DNA of 64,000 bases from Micromonospora halophytica (GCF_900090245.1 NZ_FMDN01000011.1:62001-126000); one strand, 5' to 3'; positions 40,100 through 49,289 are shown, counted from the stretch's first letter. A program made the numbers and translations. The notes: generated by a model not told the origin, from the letters alone.

Positions 40100-41356
40100 T
40101 CAGCCGACGCTGATCCGGACCAGTCCGGCGGCGTGCCGGGCGGCCCGCGTCGCCTCGGCCGGGTCGGCGCCCCAGGTGAGCACGTGACCGCTGCGCCGGG
40201 TGGAGGAGACCAGCTCGCCGACGGTGTCGCCGACCCGCACGTCCAGCTCGACGGAGAGCACCCCGGGGGCGCGCAGCGCGTCGCGTACCCCGTCCACCGC
40301 GGTCACCGTCCCGGGCGGGGCGAGCAGGAACTCCACCGCCGCCGCGCCGGAGGCCCGGGCCGGCAGCGCGGGGCGCCCGCCGCGCAGCACGTCCAGGTAC
40401 GCGCCGATGAACGCGCACTCGTACGCGGCCGCGACCAGCGCGGTGATCATGTCCCCGGGGAGTCGGGCGGCGCACTCCACCAGGGTCGGCGTCCCGTCGG
40501 CGACGATCCATTCGCTGTGCAGCACCCCGGTTCCGAAACCGGCCGCCACGGCGAGCCGGGTGGTCACCGCCACCAGTTCCGCCTGCCGCGCCGGGGGCAG
40601 CGCGGAGGGCACGGTGTGCCCGGTCTCGACCGGGCGGCGCCCGGGCAGGACCCGCTTGTCGGTGACGTTGGCGAAGAGCACCTCGCCGTCGGCCACCAGC
40701 AGTTCGACGCTGTACTCCGGGCCGACGAGGGTCTGCTCGACCAGCACCTCGCTGGGCAGGCCCCGGTCGGTGGCCTCCGGCGACTCCGCCGGGGCGGCCG
40801 TCGCCGCCCAGGCGGGGACGATCTGCTCCCGGTCGGTGATCAGCTGCACGCCCAGGCTGCCCGCGCGGCGGGTCGGCTTGAGCACGCACCGCCCGCCGAA
40901 ACGCTCGGCGAACACCGCCGCCTCCTGCGGGCCGGTGACCAGCGTGTAGGCGGGATTCGCCAGTCCCGCCGCCGCGGCGGCCCGCCGCATCCGGTGCTTG
41001 TCGGTGAAGACCTCGGCGGCCGGTGGGCCGGCGCCGGGCAGGCCGAGCCGGTCGGCGAGTCGGGCCGCGGCGGTCACGGCGTACTCGGTGCCGGGCACGA
41101 CCAGCCGGGCGGCGGCCAGGCCCGGCTCGCGGGCGAGCAGCGTGTCGACGTCGAGCCCGGTCTGGTACTCGACGGCCACCGTCCGGGAGATGACGGGCAA
41201 CCCGGCCACGAGCCGGTCCACGCCCCGCCGCCGGATCACGTCCGGTTCCTCGACGAGAACCACGCTGGACGGCGGGAGCTGCTCGTCGAGCCAGCGCAGG
41301 ATGCCGACGGAGGACCCGAAGAAGATGATCTCGTCTGGGTCGAGGTCCAGGTGCAC
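40100..41356 (-). CDS. ATP-grasp domain enzyme of unknown substrate
   Basis: A 418-residue carboxylate-amine/thiol ligase-like protein. After a preATP-grasp domain (DEIIFFGSSVGILRWLDEQ, SSVVLVEEPDVIRR) the ATP-grasp part shows FTDKHRMRRAAAAAGLANP, CVLKPTRRAGSLGVQLI, VLVEQTLVGPEYSVELLV and the metal-binding GVLHSEWIV and LVECAARLPGDMITAL. This resembles the BioC/carbamoyl-phosphate-synthase-like ligases that join amino acids in small peptides or siderophores. The GTG follows GGGAGGA by 5 nt. No neighbour suggests the product. Confidence 0.85.
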   Translation of the reverse strand: MHLDLDPDEIIFFGSSVGILRWLDEQLPPSSVVLVEEPDVIRRRGVDRLVAGLPVISRTVAVEYQTGLDVDTLLAREPGLAAARLVVPGTEYAVTAAARLADRLGLPGAGPPAAEVFTDKHRMRRAAAAAGLANPAYTLVTGPQEAAVFAERFGGRCVLKPTRRAGSLGVQLITDREQIVPAWAATAAPAESPEATDRGLPSEVLVEQTLVGPEYSVELLVADGEVLFANVTDKRVLPGRRPVETGHTVPSALPPARQAELVAVTTRLAVAAGFGTGVLHSEWIVADGTPTLVECAARLPGDMITALVAAAYECAFIGAYLDVLRGGRPALPARASGAAAVEFLLAPPGTVTAVDGVRDALRAPGVLSVELDVRVGDTVGELVSSTRRSGHVLTWGADPAEATRAARHAAGLVRISVG

Positions 41357-41513
41357 GGTCGTCCTCCCGGGGGTGCGGGCAGGCAGGCCGGTGCGGACGC
41401 GCCCTGCGGGGCCGGCGGGGCAGACGCTAGTCGGCTGACCGGGACCGGTCGAGAGCCACGTCGCCGATCTGTCAGAGGCAGGGCCGGTTGGTGCGGGCGT
41501 ACCCGGACACGAC

Positions 41514-41546
41514 AGCACCGGCGGACCGTGACGGCCCGCCGGTGCT
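41514..41546 (-). terminator. Terminator after rpmB
   Basis: An 11-bp stem AGCACCGGCGG/CCGCCGGTGCT about 32 nt past the rpmB stop on the minus strand. Confidence 0.7.
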
Positions 41547-41577
41547 GGCGAATATTCGAGCTGGAGGCGCTACCGGG

Positions 41578-41769
41578 TCAGGCGCGGGTGACCTTGCCGG
41601 CCTTGATGCACGAGGTGCAGACCTGCATCTTCTTGGTGTTGCCGCCACCGGCCGGGGTACGCACCGACTGGATGTTCGGGTTCCAGCGGCGGTTGGTCCG
41701 CCGGTGCGAGTGGGACACGTTGTGGCCGAAGCCCGGTCCCTTGCCACAGACGTCGCACACGCTAGCCAC
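41578..41769 (-). CDS. rpmB: Ribosomal protein L28
   Basis: A 63-residue large-subunit protein, [32 protein letters not shown]. It has two CXXC pairs (Cys5/Cys8 and Cys51/Cys54 in VCTSCIKAG), the zinc-binding C+ form. GTG follows GGAG by 6 nt. It lies divergent from the DAK2 gene, as in Streptomyces. Actinobacteria often carry a second, zinc-free L28 elsewhere. Confidence 0.96.
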   Translation of the reverse strand: MASVCDVCGKGPGFGHNVSHSHRRTNRRWNPNIQSVRTPAGGGNTKKMQVCTSCIKAGKVTRA

Positions 41770-42110
41770 GGGATACTCCTGGGATTGAAACGTTCATGAG
41801 GTCGCCGGCAGGCGCTGCCCGGGCAACCTGGCCAGGTTACAGGATCACACCCACCCCGGACCAACCGGCCCGGTCTGCAGGCGTCGGCGTGACAGCGGTC
41901 ACCGCCCGGTGGCGACCAGGCCGTCGTGGTGGGGACCGACTCAAGTAACGCCGCACAGGCTACCGTCGGTCGGCTCCCCGGGGCGCGACCGGGTGTCCGG
42001 CCCGGACGTCCGGCGTGCCGGCCCGCGCCACCCCGCCGGGCCACGCCGGACGGGACCTCGGACACGCCGGGTGAGGACGGCCGACCCGGGCGCGTGTCGG
42101 TGCGCGACAG
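41770..42110. promoter_or_regulatory. rpmB upstream region
   Basis: About 340 bp between divergent rpmB and the DAK2 gene. Beyond the rpmB ribosome site I see no clear Zur-type palindrome or riboswitch; a TACCGT box (41961-41966, plus strand) is a possible distal promoter. No gene is supported here. Confidence 0.3.
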
Positions 42111-42116
42111 TAGGCT
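42111..42116 (+). promoter_or_regulatory. Leaderless -10 box for the DAK2 gene
   Basis: TAGGCT ends 8 nt before the GTG at 42124. Confidence 0.5.
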
Positions 42117-42123
42117 TCTGGCC

Positions 42124-43743
42124 GTGCTGGACACCCTCGACGCCGCCGCGGTGCGCCGCTGGTGCGCGGGTGGGCTCATCTCGCTCCGGCACCACCAGAG
42201 CGAGATCGACGAGCTGAACGTCTACCCCGTCCCCGACGGTGACACCGGCACCAACATGGTGCTCACCCTCACCTCGGCCCAGCAGGCCCTCGCGATGGAC
42301 CTGGACACCCTGCCGGAGGACGGGCACACCCCGCACGGTCACGCGCTGCGGCTGATGGCCCGTGGGGCGCTGCTCGGCGCGCGGGGCAACTCCGGGGTGA
42401 TCCTGTCGCAGATCCTGCGCGGCTTCGCCGACGCGCTCGCCGACGTGTCGCGAGTCGGCGGCCGTGAGCTGGCCCGCGCGCTGCGCCACGCCGCCGACGC
42501 GGCGTACGCGGCCGTCGCCCGGCCGGTGGAGGGCACCCTGCTCAGCGTGGTCGCCGCCGCCGCGACCGCCGCCGAGCAGGCCGACACCGACGACCTGCGC
42601 ACGGTGGTGCGGGCGGCGGCCGGGGAGGCGGCGCGCGCCCTGGCCCGCACCCCCGAGCAACTGCCCGCGCTGGCCCGGGCCGGGGTCGTCGACGCCGGCG
42701 GGCGGGGGCTCTGCCTGCTGCTCGACGCGCTGGTCGAGGTGGTCACCGGGGAGAGCCCACCCCGGCCGGCGCCGGTGGCCCGCGCGGTCCGCCCGCCGCT
42801 CACAGCCGTCCGCGAGACCGGCTCCGAGGAGTACGCCTACGAGGTGCAGTTCCTCCTCGACGCCGACGACCGGGCGGTGTCGAGGATGCGGGACACCCTG
42901 GACACGCTGGGGGACTCCCTCGTGGTCGTCGGCGACGGGGGCGAGCCGCAGGCCACCTGGAACGTGCACGTGCACGTCAACGACGTCGGCGCGGCGATCG
43001 AGGCCGGGGTGGTCGCCGGCCGGCCGTACCGGATCTCGGTGACCCGCTTCGCCGACCAGAACCCGCCGGCCCCGCGCCCCGGGCCCGCCACCGACGGCCG
43101 GGCGGCCGTGGTGGTCGCGGCCGGCGTGGGCATCGCGGAACTCTTCGCCGGCGAGGGCGCGACGGTGGTGCCGGGCAACCCGTCCACCAGGGAGTTGCTG
43201 GATGCCGTCCGGGCCACCTCCGCGGCCCGGGTGGTGGTGCTGCCCAACGACCCCAACACGCAGGCCGTGGCGAGCGCCGCCGCGAAGGAGGCGCACGCCC
43301 TCGGCGTCAAGGTCAGTGTCGTGCCGACCCGCTCGCCGGTGCAGGCGCTCGCCGCGCTCGCCGTCCGCGACCCGAAGCGGCGCTTCGAGGACGACGTCAT
43401 CGCGATGGCCGAGGCCTCCGGCGCCTGCCGGTACGCCGAGGTCTGCCGGGCCAGCCGGGAGGCGCTGACCGTCGCCGGCCCGTGCCGCCCCGGTGACGTG
43501 CTCGCCCTGGTCGAGGGGGAGGTGCACCTGATCGGCGCCGACCTCGTCGACACCTGCGTCGCCGTGGTCGACCGGATGCTCGGCGGCGGTGGCGAACTGG
43601 TCACGCTGCTCACCGGCGAGGACGCCCCGGACGGCCTCGCCGAGGCGGTCCGCGCCCACGTCGCCCGGCGCTGGCCCTTCGTCGAGGTGCAGGCGTACCC
43701 GGGCGGGCAGCCGCACTATCCGCTGCTGGTGGGGGTCGAATGA
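42124..43743 (+). CDS. DAK2-DegV-like protein (YloV/FakA-type)
   Basis: A 539-residue protein with an N-terminal Dak kinase-like DAK2 domain (IDELNVYPVPDGDTGTNMVLTL, RGALLGARGNSGVILSQILRGF, LARAGVVDAGGRGLCLLLDAL) and a C-terminal region like FakA/YloV. That region holds GAGIAELFAGEGATVVPGNPST-like and VVVLPNDPNTQAVASAA segments. FakA phosphorylates fatty acids bound to FakB/DegV proteins in Firmicutes, so a fatty-acid-kinase role is possible here, but no FakB is next to it. The start is taken at GTG 42124 because of the promoter box; its stop overlaps recG (ATGA). Confidence 0.85.
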   Translation: MLDTLDAAAVRRWCAGGLISLRHHQSEIDELNVYPVPDGDTGTNMVLTLTSAQQALAMDLDTLPEDGHTPHGHALRLMARGALLGARGNSGVILSQILRGFADALADVSRVGGRELARALRHAADAAYAAVARPVEGTLLSVVAAAATAAEQADTDDLRTVVRAAAGEAARALARTPEQLPALARAGVVDAGGRGLCLLLDALVEVVTGESPPRPAPVARAVRPPLTAVRETGSEEYAYEVQFLLDADDRAVSRMRDTLDTLGDSLVVVGDGGEPQATWNVHVHVNDVGAAIEAGVVAGRPYRISVTRFADQNPPAPRPGPATDGRAAVVVAAGVGIAELFAGEGATVVPGNPSTRELLDAVRATSAARVVVLPNDPNTQAVASAAAKEAHALGVKVSVVPTRSPVQALAALAVRDPKRRFEDDVIAMAEASGACRYAEVCRASREALTVAGPCRPGDVLALVEGEVHLIGADLVDTCVAVVDRMLGGGGELVTLLTGEDAPDGLAEAVRAHVARRWPFVEVQAYPGGQPHYPLLVGVE

Positions 43744-45941
43744 CGAGCGAGCCGTCGACGGTGGACACGCCGCTGAGGAAGCTGGTCGGGGAGCGTACGG
43801 CCAAGGCCCTGGCCGGCCACCTCGACCTGCACACCGCCGGTGACCTGGTCTACCACTTCCCCCGCCGGTACGACGAGCGCGGCGAGCACACCGACATCCG
43901 CTCGCTCGACGTGGGCGAGCAGGTCACCGTGCTGGCCCAGGTGCAGCGCACCGCCGTGCGGCCGATGCGGCAGCGCCGGGGCAACCTGCTGGAGGTGACC
44001 GTCGGCGACGGCTCCGGCGGTGTGTTGACGTGCACCTTCTTCGGCAACCAGGCCTGGCGGGAGCGGGAGCTGCGCCCCGGGCGCTGGGGCCTGTTCGCCG
44101 GCAAGGTCACCGAGTTCCGGGGCAAGCGGCAGCTCAACGGCCCGGAGTACGTCCTGCTCGGCGAGGGCGGCGACGGCGAGGCGGCGGCCAGCGAGGAGGT
44201 GGAGGAGTTCGCCGGCGCGCTGATTCCGGTCTACCCGGCCGCCGCGGCGGTGCCGACCTGGGTCATCGCCCGCTGCGTCCGGGTGGTGCTGGACACCTTC
44301 ACCCCGCCGGACGACCCGCTGCCGGTCGCCGTGCGCTCCAGCCGCAACCTGGTCGGCATCGGCTCCGCGCTGCGGGAGATCCACCGCCCGTCCAGCAAGG
44401 AGGCGCTGTACCGGGCCCGGCGTCGGCTCAAGTGGGACGAGGCGTTCGCCGTGCAGCTCACCCTGGTGCAGCGCAAGGTGCGGGCGGCGTCCTGGCCGGC
44501 GAAGCCCCGCCCCCCGAAGGCCGGTGGGCTGCTCGACGCGTTCGACGCCCGGCTGCCGTACGAGTTGACCACCGGCCAGCGGGACGTCGGCGTCGAGATC
44601 GCCGCCGACCTGGCCACCCCGCACCCGATGCACCGGCTGCTGCAGGGCGAGGTCGGCTCCGGCAAGACCATGGTGGCGTTGCGGGCCATGCTCCAGGTGG
44701 TCGACGCCGGCGGGCAGGCGGCGCTGCTCGCCCCGACCGAGGTGCTCGCCGCCCAGCACCACCGGGGGATGCTGGAGCTGCTCGGCCCGCTCGCGCAGGC
44801 GGGTGAGCTGGGCGCGGCCGACGACGCGACCCGGGTGGAGCTGGTCACCGGCTCGCTCGGGGCGGCCGCCCGGCGAAGGGCCCTGGCGGAGGTCGCCGAG
44901 GGCCGGGCCGGGATCGTCCTCGGCACCCACGCCCTGCTCTACGAGGGGGTGGACTTCGCCGACCTCGGCCTCGTGGTGGTTGACGAGCAGCACCGCTTCG
45001 GCGTCGAGCAGCGTGACGCGCTGCGGTCCAAGGCCGACCAGCCGCCGCATGTGCTGGTGATGACGGCGACCCCGATCCCGCGCACGGTGGCGATGACCGT
45101 CTACGGCGACCTGGAGACCTCCACCCTGTCGCAGCTGCCGCAGGGGCGCTCGCCGATCGCCTCGCACGTGGTACCGGCCGCCGAGAAGCCCGCCTTCCTC
45201 GACCGGGCCTGGCGTCGGTTGCGCGAGGAGGTGGCGGCCGGGCACCAGGCGTACGTGGTGTGTCCCCGCATCGGGGAGGGGCCGCAGAGCGACGAGGAGC
45301 CGCCCCGGGAGGACGACAACGGCCGACGGCCGCCGCTGGCGGTGACCGAGGTGGCGCCGCTGCTCGCCGAAGGACCGCTGCACGGGCTGCGGATCGGGGT
45401 GCTGCACGGCCGGTTGCCGGCCGACGAGAAGGACGCGGTGATGCGGTCCTTCGCCGCCGGTGACCTGGACGTGCTGGTCGCCACCACGGTGGTCGAGGTC
45501 GGCGTCAACGTCCCCAACGCCACCGTGATGATCGTGCTGGACGCCGACCGGTTCGGTGTCTCCCAGCTGCACCAGCTCCGCGGCCGGGTGGGGCGGGGTA
45601 CCGCACCGGGTCTCTGCCTGCTGGTCACCGAGGCGGCCGAGGGTACCTCGGCCCGGGAGCGTCTCGACGCGGTCGCCTCCACCACCGACGGTTTCAAGCT
45701 GGCCGAACTCGACCTCGAACAGCGCCGCGAGGGCGACGTGCTGGGCGCGACCCAGTCCGGTCGCCGGTCGCATCTGCGGCTGCTGTCGCTGCTGCGCGAC
45801 GCCGACCTGATCCGTGACGCCCGCGCCGAGGCCCAGGCGCTGATCGCGGAGGACCCGGAGCTGGAACGGCATCCGGCGCTGGCCGCCTCGGTCGCCGTGC
45901 TGGTCGACGAGGAGCGCGCGGAGTACCTGGAGAAGGGCTGA
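43740..45941 (+). CDS. recG: ATP-dependent DNA helicase RecG
   Basis: RecG reverses stalled forks and processes Holliday junctions. The 733-residue protein has the N-terminal wedge/OB domain (HFPRRYDERGEHTDIRSL, NLLEVTVGDGSGGVLTCTFFG) and a superfamily 2 helicase core. Core motifs are Walker A QGEVGSGKTMVAL, VLLAPTEVLAAQHH-like segment, DEQH box VVVDEQHRFGVEQR, MTATPIPRTVAM, and motif VI QLRGRVGRGTAPGLC preceded by ATTVVEVGVNVPNATVMIV. It is coupled to the DAK2 gene by ATGA, an order seen across actinobacteria. Confidence 0.96.
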   Translation: MTSEPSTVDTPLRKLVGERTAKALAGHLDLHTAGDLVYHFPRRYDERGEHTDIRSLDVGEQVTVLAQVQRTAVRPMRQRRGNLLEVTVGDGSGGVLTCTFFGNQAWRERELRPGRWGLFAGKVTEFRGKRQLNGPEYVLLGEGGDGEAAASEEVEEFAGALIPVYPAAAAVPTWVIARCVRVVLDTFTPPDDPLPVAVRSSRNLVGIGSALREIHRPSSKEALYRARRRLKWDEAFAVQLTLVQRKVRAASWPAKPRPPKAGGLLDAFDARLPYELTTGQRDVGVEIAADLATPHPMHRLLQGEVGSGKTMVALRAMLQVVDAGGQAALLAPTEVLAAQHHRGMLELLGPLAQAGELGAADDATRVELVTGSLGAAARRRALAEVAEGRAGIVLGTHALLYEGVDFADLGLVVVDEQHRFGVEQRDALRSKADQPPHVLVMTATPIPRTVAMTVYGDLETSTLSQLPQGRSPIASHVVPAAEKPAFLDRAWRRLREEVAAGHQAYVVCPRIGEGPQSDEEPPREDDNGRRPPLAVTEVAPLLAEGPLHGLRIGVLHGRLPADEKDAVMRSFAAGDLDVLVATTVVEVGVNVPNATVMIVLDADRFGVSQLHQLRGRVGRGTAPGLCLLVTEAAEGTSARERLDAVASTTDGFKLAELDLEQRREGDVLGATQSGRRSHLRLLSLLRDADLIRDARAEAQALIAEDPELERHPALAASVAVLVDEERAEYLEKG

Positions 45942-45990
45942 CGCCCCGGTCCCCTGTGGAGCCTGCCCCCACGGCTCGGTGCTGCGCGCC

Positions 45991-45996
45991 TAGGCT
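45991..45996 (+). promoter_or_regulatory. Leaderless -10 box for the serine hydrolase gene
   Basis: TAGGCT ends 7 nt before the ATG at 46003. Confidence 0.55.
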
Positions 45997-46002
45997 CGAT
46001 CG

Positions 46003-46935
46003 ATGGCGATTTCCCTCACCCGCGGTGTGCTCCTGCTGGCCCATGGCGACGACCTCGTCCTGGAGCAGGTCGGTGGCGTCGCGGACGACACCTCCGGGGG
46101 GGTGCCGTGCACCCGCGCGACCCGGTTCCAGATCGCGTCGATCAGCAAGCAGATGACCGCGGTGGCGGTGCTGCTCCTCGCGGAGCGGAAGGCCCTTGAC
46201 CTGGCCGACCCGGTCGCCCGCTGGCTGCCGCGCACGCCCGCGCACTGGTCCGGGATCACGCTGCACCACCTGTTGACCCACACCTCCGGGATCGGGCACT
46301 GGTCGGACTACCCGATGATCGACCTGGCCGGACCGGCCGACCCGGACGACCTGCTCGCCACCTTCGCCGCCGGCGCGCCGCTGTTCGCCCCCGGCGCGGG
46401 CTGGAGCTACAGCAGCCCGGGCTACGTGCTGCTGTCCCGCGTCGTCGAGCGGGCCGCCGACCGGCCGTACGGCACCGTCCTCGACGAGGAGGTGTTCGGG
46501 CCGCTCGGGATGACCGGCAGCTTCGCCGGCACGCCGGTGGACCGCGCCGAGGTGGCGGTGGGCCACGAGGACGGCAGGCCGGTGCCCTCCTGGGACCTCG
46601 ACGTCGTCAACCAGGGCACGGGCGACGTCTGGTGCACCGGGCCGGATCTGCTCACCTGGCTGGACGTGCCGCGCCGGGGGCGACTGCTCACCGCAGACTC
46701 GGTCGCGGCGATGACCACCCGGCACGCGTTGACCCCCCGGGACGGCGAGGCGTACGGCTACGGCTGTTTCCTCGGCCCGCTGGCGGGGGAACCGGCGGTG
46801 CACCACTCCGGGTACAACCTGGGCTTCAAGTCGCTCGCGGTGTGGCTGCCGGAATCGGACCGCCGCCTGGTGCTGCTGACCAACCAGGCCGAGGTGGATC
46901 CGGCGCTAGCGTCGGCGGCGCTCGCGGCGCGCTGA
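46003..46935 (+). CDS. Beta-lactamase-family serine hydrolase
   Basis: A 310-residue class C beta-lactamase/D-Ala-D-Ala carboxypeptidase-like enzyme. The catalytic SXXK is IASISKQMTAVAVLLLAE, the Tyr motif is WSYSSPGYVLLSRVVE (YSS in place of YXN), and LLTHTSGIGHWSDYP and HHSGYNLGFKSLAVWLP (the KTG-equivalent HSG) are present. No signal peptide is visible, so it is probably cytoplasmic and an esterase or peptidase rather than an antibiotic-resistance enzyme. It is monocistronic. Confidence 0.9.
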   Translation: MAISLTRGVLLLAHGDDLVLEQVGGVADDTSGGVPCTRATRFQIASISKQMTAVAVLLLAERKALDLADPVARWLPRTPAHWSGITLHHLLTHTSGIGHWSDYPMIDLAGPADPDDLLATFAAGAPLFAPGAGWSYSSPGYVLLSRVVERAADRPYGTVLDEEVFGPLGMTGSFAGTPVDRAEVAVGHEDGRPVPSWDLDVVNQGTGDVWCTGPDLLTWLDVPRRGRLLTADSVAAMTTRHALTPRDGEAYGYGCFLGPLAGEPAVHHSGYNLGFKSLAVWLPESDRRLVLLTNQAEVDPALASAALAAR

Positions 46936-47108
46936 CCCACGTCGGGGCCGCACGGGGCGGTGGCGTGCCCGTCCGTGGCGCGCCCGTTGCGAGGCGGCCG
47001 TTCCCGGCGCGCCCGTTCGGGTGCCGTCGGCGCGGCCCCACGTCCCCGATCCCGGCGCGCGGCTCGACCAGCGCGGCCGAGCCGCCCGGGCCCCACCCTG
47101 GAACCGCC

Positions 47109-47142
47109 GGGGGCGCGCCGACCTCGCGGTCGACGCGCCCCC
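47109..47142. terminator. Bidirectional terminator
   Basis: GGGGGCGCG..CGACC TCGC GGTCG..CGCGCCCCC nearly perfect hairpin between converging genes at 46935 and 47164. Confidence 0.75.
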
Positions 47143-47163
47143 GCGCGGTCAGGCAGGTGTCGC

Positions 47164-48411
47164 TCAGGCGGTGAAGCGGATCCGTCGGCGTCGGGCGACG
47201 ACGAAGAGCACCGCGCCGGCCGCCAGCAGGGCGAGTGCGCCCGCGGCGATGCCGCCGGCCGCCGCGCCGGTCACCGGCAGGCCGGGCTCGCCGCCGCCGG
47301 TGCCACCCTCTTCGCAGTTCTCCGGCTGCTCCCAGGCCAGCGGGCCGCCGGAGTCGAGGTCACCGGTGACGGTGACGGTGAAGCCCTCGCCGGCCTTGAA
47401 GCTGACGGTGCCGGTGCGGCCCGGCTCGACGGTCAGCGTCTTGGCCGCACCCTTGCTCGGAGTGAACGTCGAGGTCAGCGTGACGCCGTCCTCCGGGTTG
47501 GCGATCCGGAAGACCATCTCGTCGCAGGTGGACTCGTAGTCGGCGTCCGGGACGCCGACCTCGGGCCGCTGGCAGTCCTCGGGCTTCTCCCACCCGCCGG
47601 TGAAGTCCTTCATGCCCGGCGTGGTCACGGTGATCTCCTGCGCCTGGCCCGGGCTGAGCTTGCGGGTCTCGATCTTGCGCATGGGGACGGTCACCTTCTC
47701 GGTGAAGCCGTTGCTGCCGGTGATGACGAACTCGGCCGCCGCGTTGCCGGTGCGGTTGACCAGGGTCAGCTCGACGGTGCCCTCGCAGTCGGACTCGGCG
47801 ATGACCTCCGGGACGGCGGTGCAGGTGCCGGAGCCGCCGTTGTACCAGGCCCGCGGGCCGGTGGACCGGGAGCCGATGCCCTTCCTGCTGCCGACCTTGC
47901 GGTCGCCGTAGCGGTCGCTGGTGTCGGTCAGCGGGTCGACGACGGTGCTGCCGAAGACGAAGTCGACCTGGGTGTAGCAGTTCGGCACCTCGACGGTGAA
48001 GTCCAGGGTGGCCAGGCCCAGCTCGCCCTCGCCCACGCCGGTGAACTTCTTGACCGACTTGTCGAGCACGTACTGCGGCACGGCGAACTTCGCCGACGGC
48101 GTCACGTACGAGACCAGGGCCAGTTCCTGCTCCTCGCCGGCGCAGAGCGGGCCGTTGGTCAGCGTGATCGAGGCCTCGCCCTTCGGGCCGTCGAAGGTGT
48201 GCGTGTACTTCGCGTCGGCGGCCTCGACACAGTTCGGCGCCGGTTCCGTCGGGGTGGTCGGCGTCGCGGTCGCGGTCGGGGAGGCCGACGGCGAGGGCGA
48301 GGTGTTGGTGGCGCTCGCGGGCGCCGTGAAGGCGAGTGCCGTGGCGAGGCCGGCCAGTGCGGCGGCGGCCACGGCGAGCGGTCGCCGGGGCGACAGCTGG
48401 GGACGGATCAC
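47164..48411 (-). CDS. LPXTG-anchored surface protein
   Basis: A 415-residue cell-wall protein. A twin-Arg-free signal peptide (about residues 1-35, ending PASATN) precedes a Thr/Pro/Ser-rich segment and three beta-domain-like units with paired cysteines (NCVEAAD, SDCEGTVELTLVNRTGNAA, STCDEMVFRIANPEDGV, EDCQRPEVG). The sortase signal is LPVTGAAAGGIAAGALALLAAG followed by VVARRRRIRFTA. The repeated W-E-x-P-E-x-C units suggest adhesin or scaffold roles. GTG follows GGGAG by 5 nt. Its sortase is not in the window. Confidence 0.9.
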   Translation of the reverse strand: MIRPQLSPRRPLAVAAAALAGLATALAFTAPASATNTSPSPSASPTATATPTTPTEPAPNCVEAADAKYTHTFDGPKGEASITLTNGPLCAGEEQELALVSYVTPSAKFAVPQYVLDKSVKKFTGVGEGELGLATLDFTVEVPNCYTQVDFVFGSTVVDPLTDTSDRYGDRKVGSRKGIGSRSTGPRAWYNGGSGTCTAVPEVIAESDCEGTVELTLVNRTGNAAAEFVITGSNGFTEKVTVPMRKIETRKLSPGQAQEITVTTPGMKDFTGGWEKPEDCQRPEVGVPDADYESTCDEMVFRIANPEDGVTLTSTFTPSKGAAKTLTVEPGRTGTVSFKAGEGFTVTVTGDLDSGGPLAWEQPENCEEGGTGGGEPGLPVTGAAAGGIAAGALALLAAGAVLFVVARRRRIRFTA

Positions 48412-48695
48412 GCGTACTCCCGGGGTGAAGAAGCGTCAGGGTGCGGCGGGCGGGGTGGCGACGGCTGGTCGCGGTCGCTTGCGGTGCGTCCCGCGACGGC
48501 GCCCTCCCCGGCGCCGCTCGGCCGGCGCAGCGTCGCCGGCACCCGGCAGACCCTAGTGGGATCGCCGTTCGCGTTACAGCGCTCAGGAAAGGCTAAGAAT
48601 GATGTTATGAATCTGAGATCATTGATGCACTGAAGGTGATCACAGTGCCACCCTTCCTGCACGCACCGTCTCGCCCGGACCCCCGGGCCGTCGCG
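48412..48695. promoter_or_regulatory. Divergent control region with AT-rich island
   Basis: Nearly 300 bp between the LPVTG gene and rsmD. A TAGGGT box on the minus strand (48550-48555) could start the surface-protein message with a leader of about 130 nt. Bases 48575-48650 form an island strikingly richer in A and T than the rest, with TGATCA and GATCATTGATG motifs, perhaps a binding site for a nucleoid or regulatory protein. Confidence 0.4.
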
Positions 48696-48708
48696 TAGCG
48701 TCATCGGT

Positions 48709-48729
48709 ATGAGCAGGGGGAGACCGTGA
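48709..48729 (+). CDS. Micro-ORF coupled to rsmD
   Basis: ATG 48709 lies 8 nt after TAGCGT (48696-48701) and opens six codons, MSRGRP, whose TGA overlaps the rsmD GTG (GTGA). It looks like a leaderless micro-ORF feeding translation into rsmD; its interior GGGGGAG is only 3 nt from the rsmD start. Confidence 0.4.
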   Translation: MSRGRP

Positions 48730-49285
48730 CCCGGATCGTGGCCGGCACGCTCGGCGGGCGGCGGATCGCCGCGCCGCCCGGCGCCGGCACCCGACCCACC
48801 TCCGACCGGGTGCGGGAGGCGTTGTTCAGTGCGGTGCAGGCCGAGGTCGACCTCGTCGGCGCGCGCGTCGCCGACCTGTACGCCGGCTCCGGCGCCGTCG
48901 GCCTGGAGGCGCTCTCCCGGGGTGCCGGGCATGTGCTGCTGGTCGAGTCCGACCCGCGTGCCGCCCGGGTGATCCGGGAGAACGTGGCCACGCTCCGGGC
49001 CGCCCCCGCCGCCCGGCTGGTCGCCGGCAAGGTGGCCGGGGTGCTCGCGGCCGGCCCCGGCGGCGAGCCGTACGACGTGGTCTTCGCCGACCCGCCGTAC
49101 GCGGTGCCCGACGCCGAGATCACCGCGATGCTGGCCGCGCTGGTCGCGCACGACTGGCTGGCCCCGGACGCCCTGGTGGTGGTGGAGCGGTCCAGCCGCA
49201 CCGGACCGGTCGTCTGGGTGGAAGGCGTCACCGGCGAGCGCAGTCGCCGCTACGGCGAGACCACCCTTTGGTACGGTCGCCGATC

Positions 49286-49289
<4 letters not shown>
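48726..49289 (+). CDS. rsmD: 16S rRNA (guanine966-N2)-methyltransferase
   Basis: RsmD methylates G966 of 16S rRNA. The 187-residue protein begins [18 protein letters not shown] and has [18 protein letters not shown] motif [27 protein letters not shown] and catalytic FADPPYAVP. The stop overlaps coaD (ATGA), the standard rsmD-coaD pair. Confidence 0.96.

Noticed and set aside
46003-46935. Antibiotic-resistance beta-lactamase
   Set aside because: No signal peptide and a YSS/HSG set more typical of esterase or peptidase relatives.
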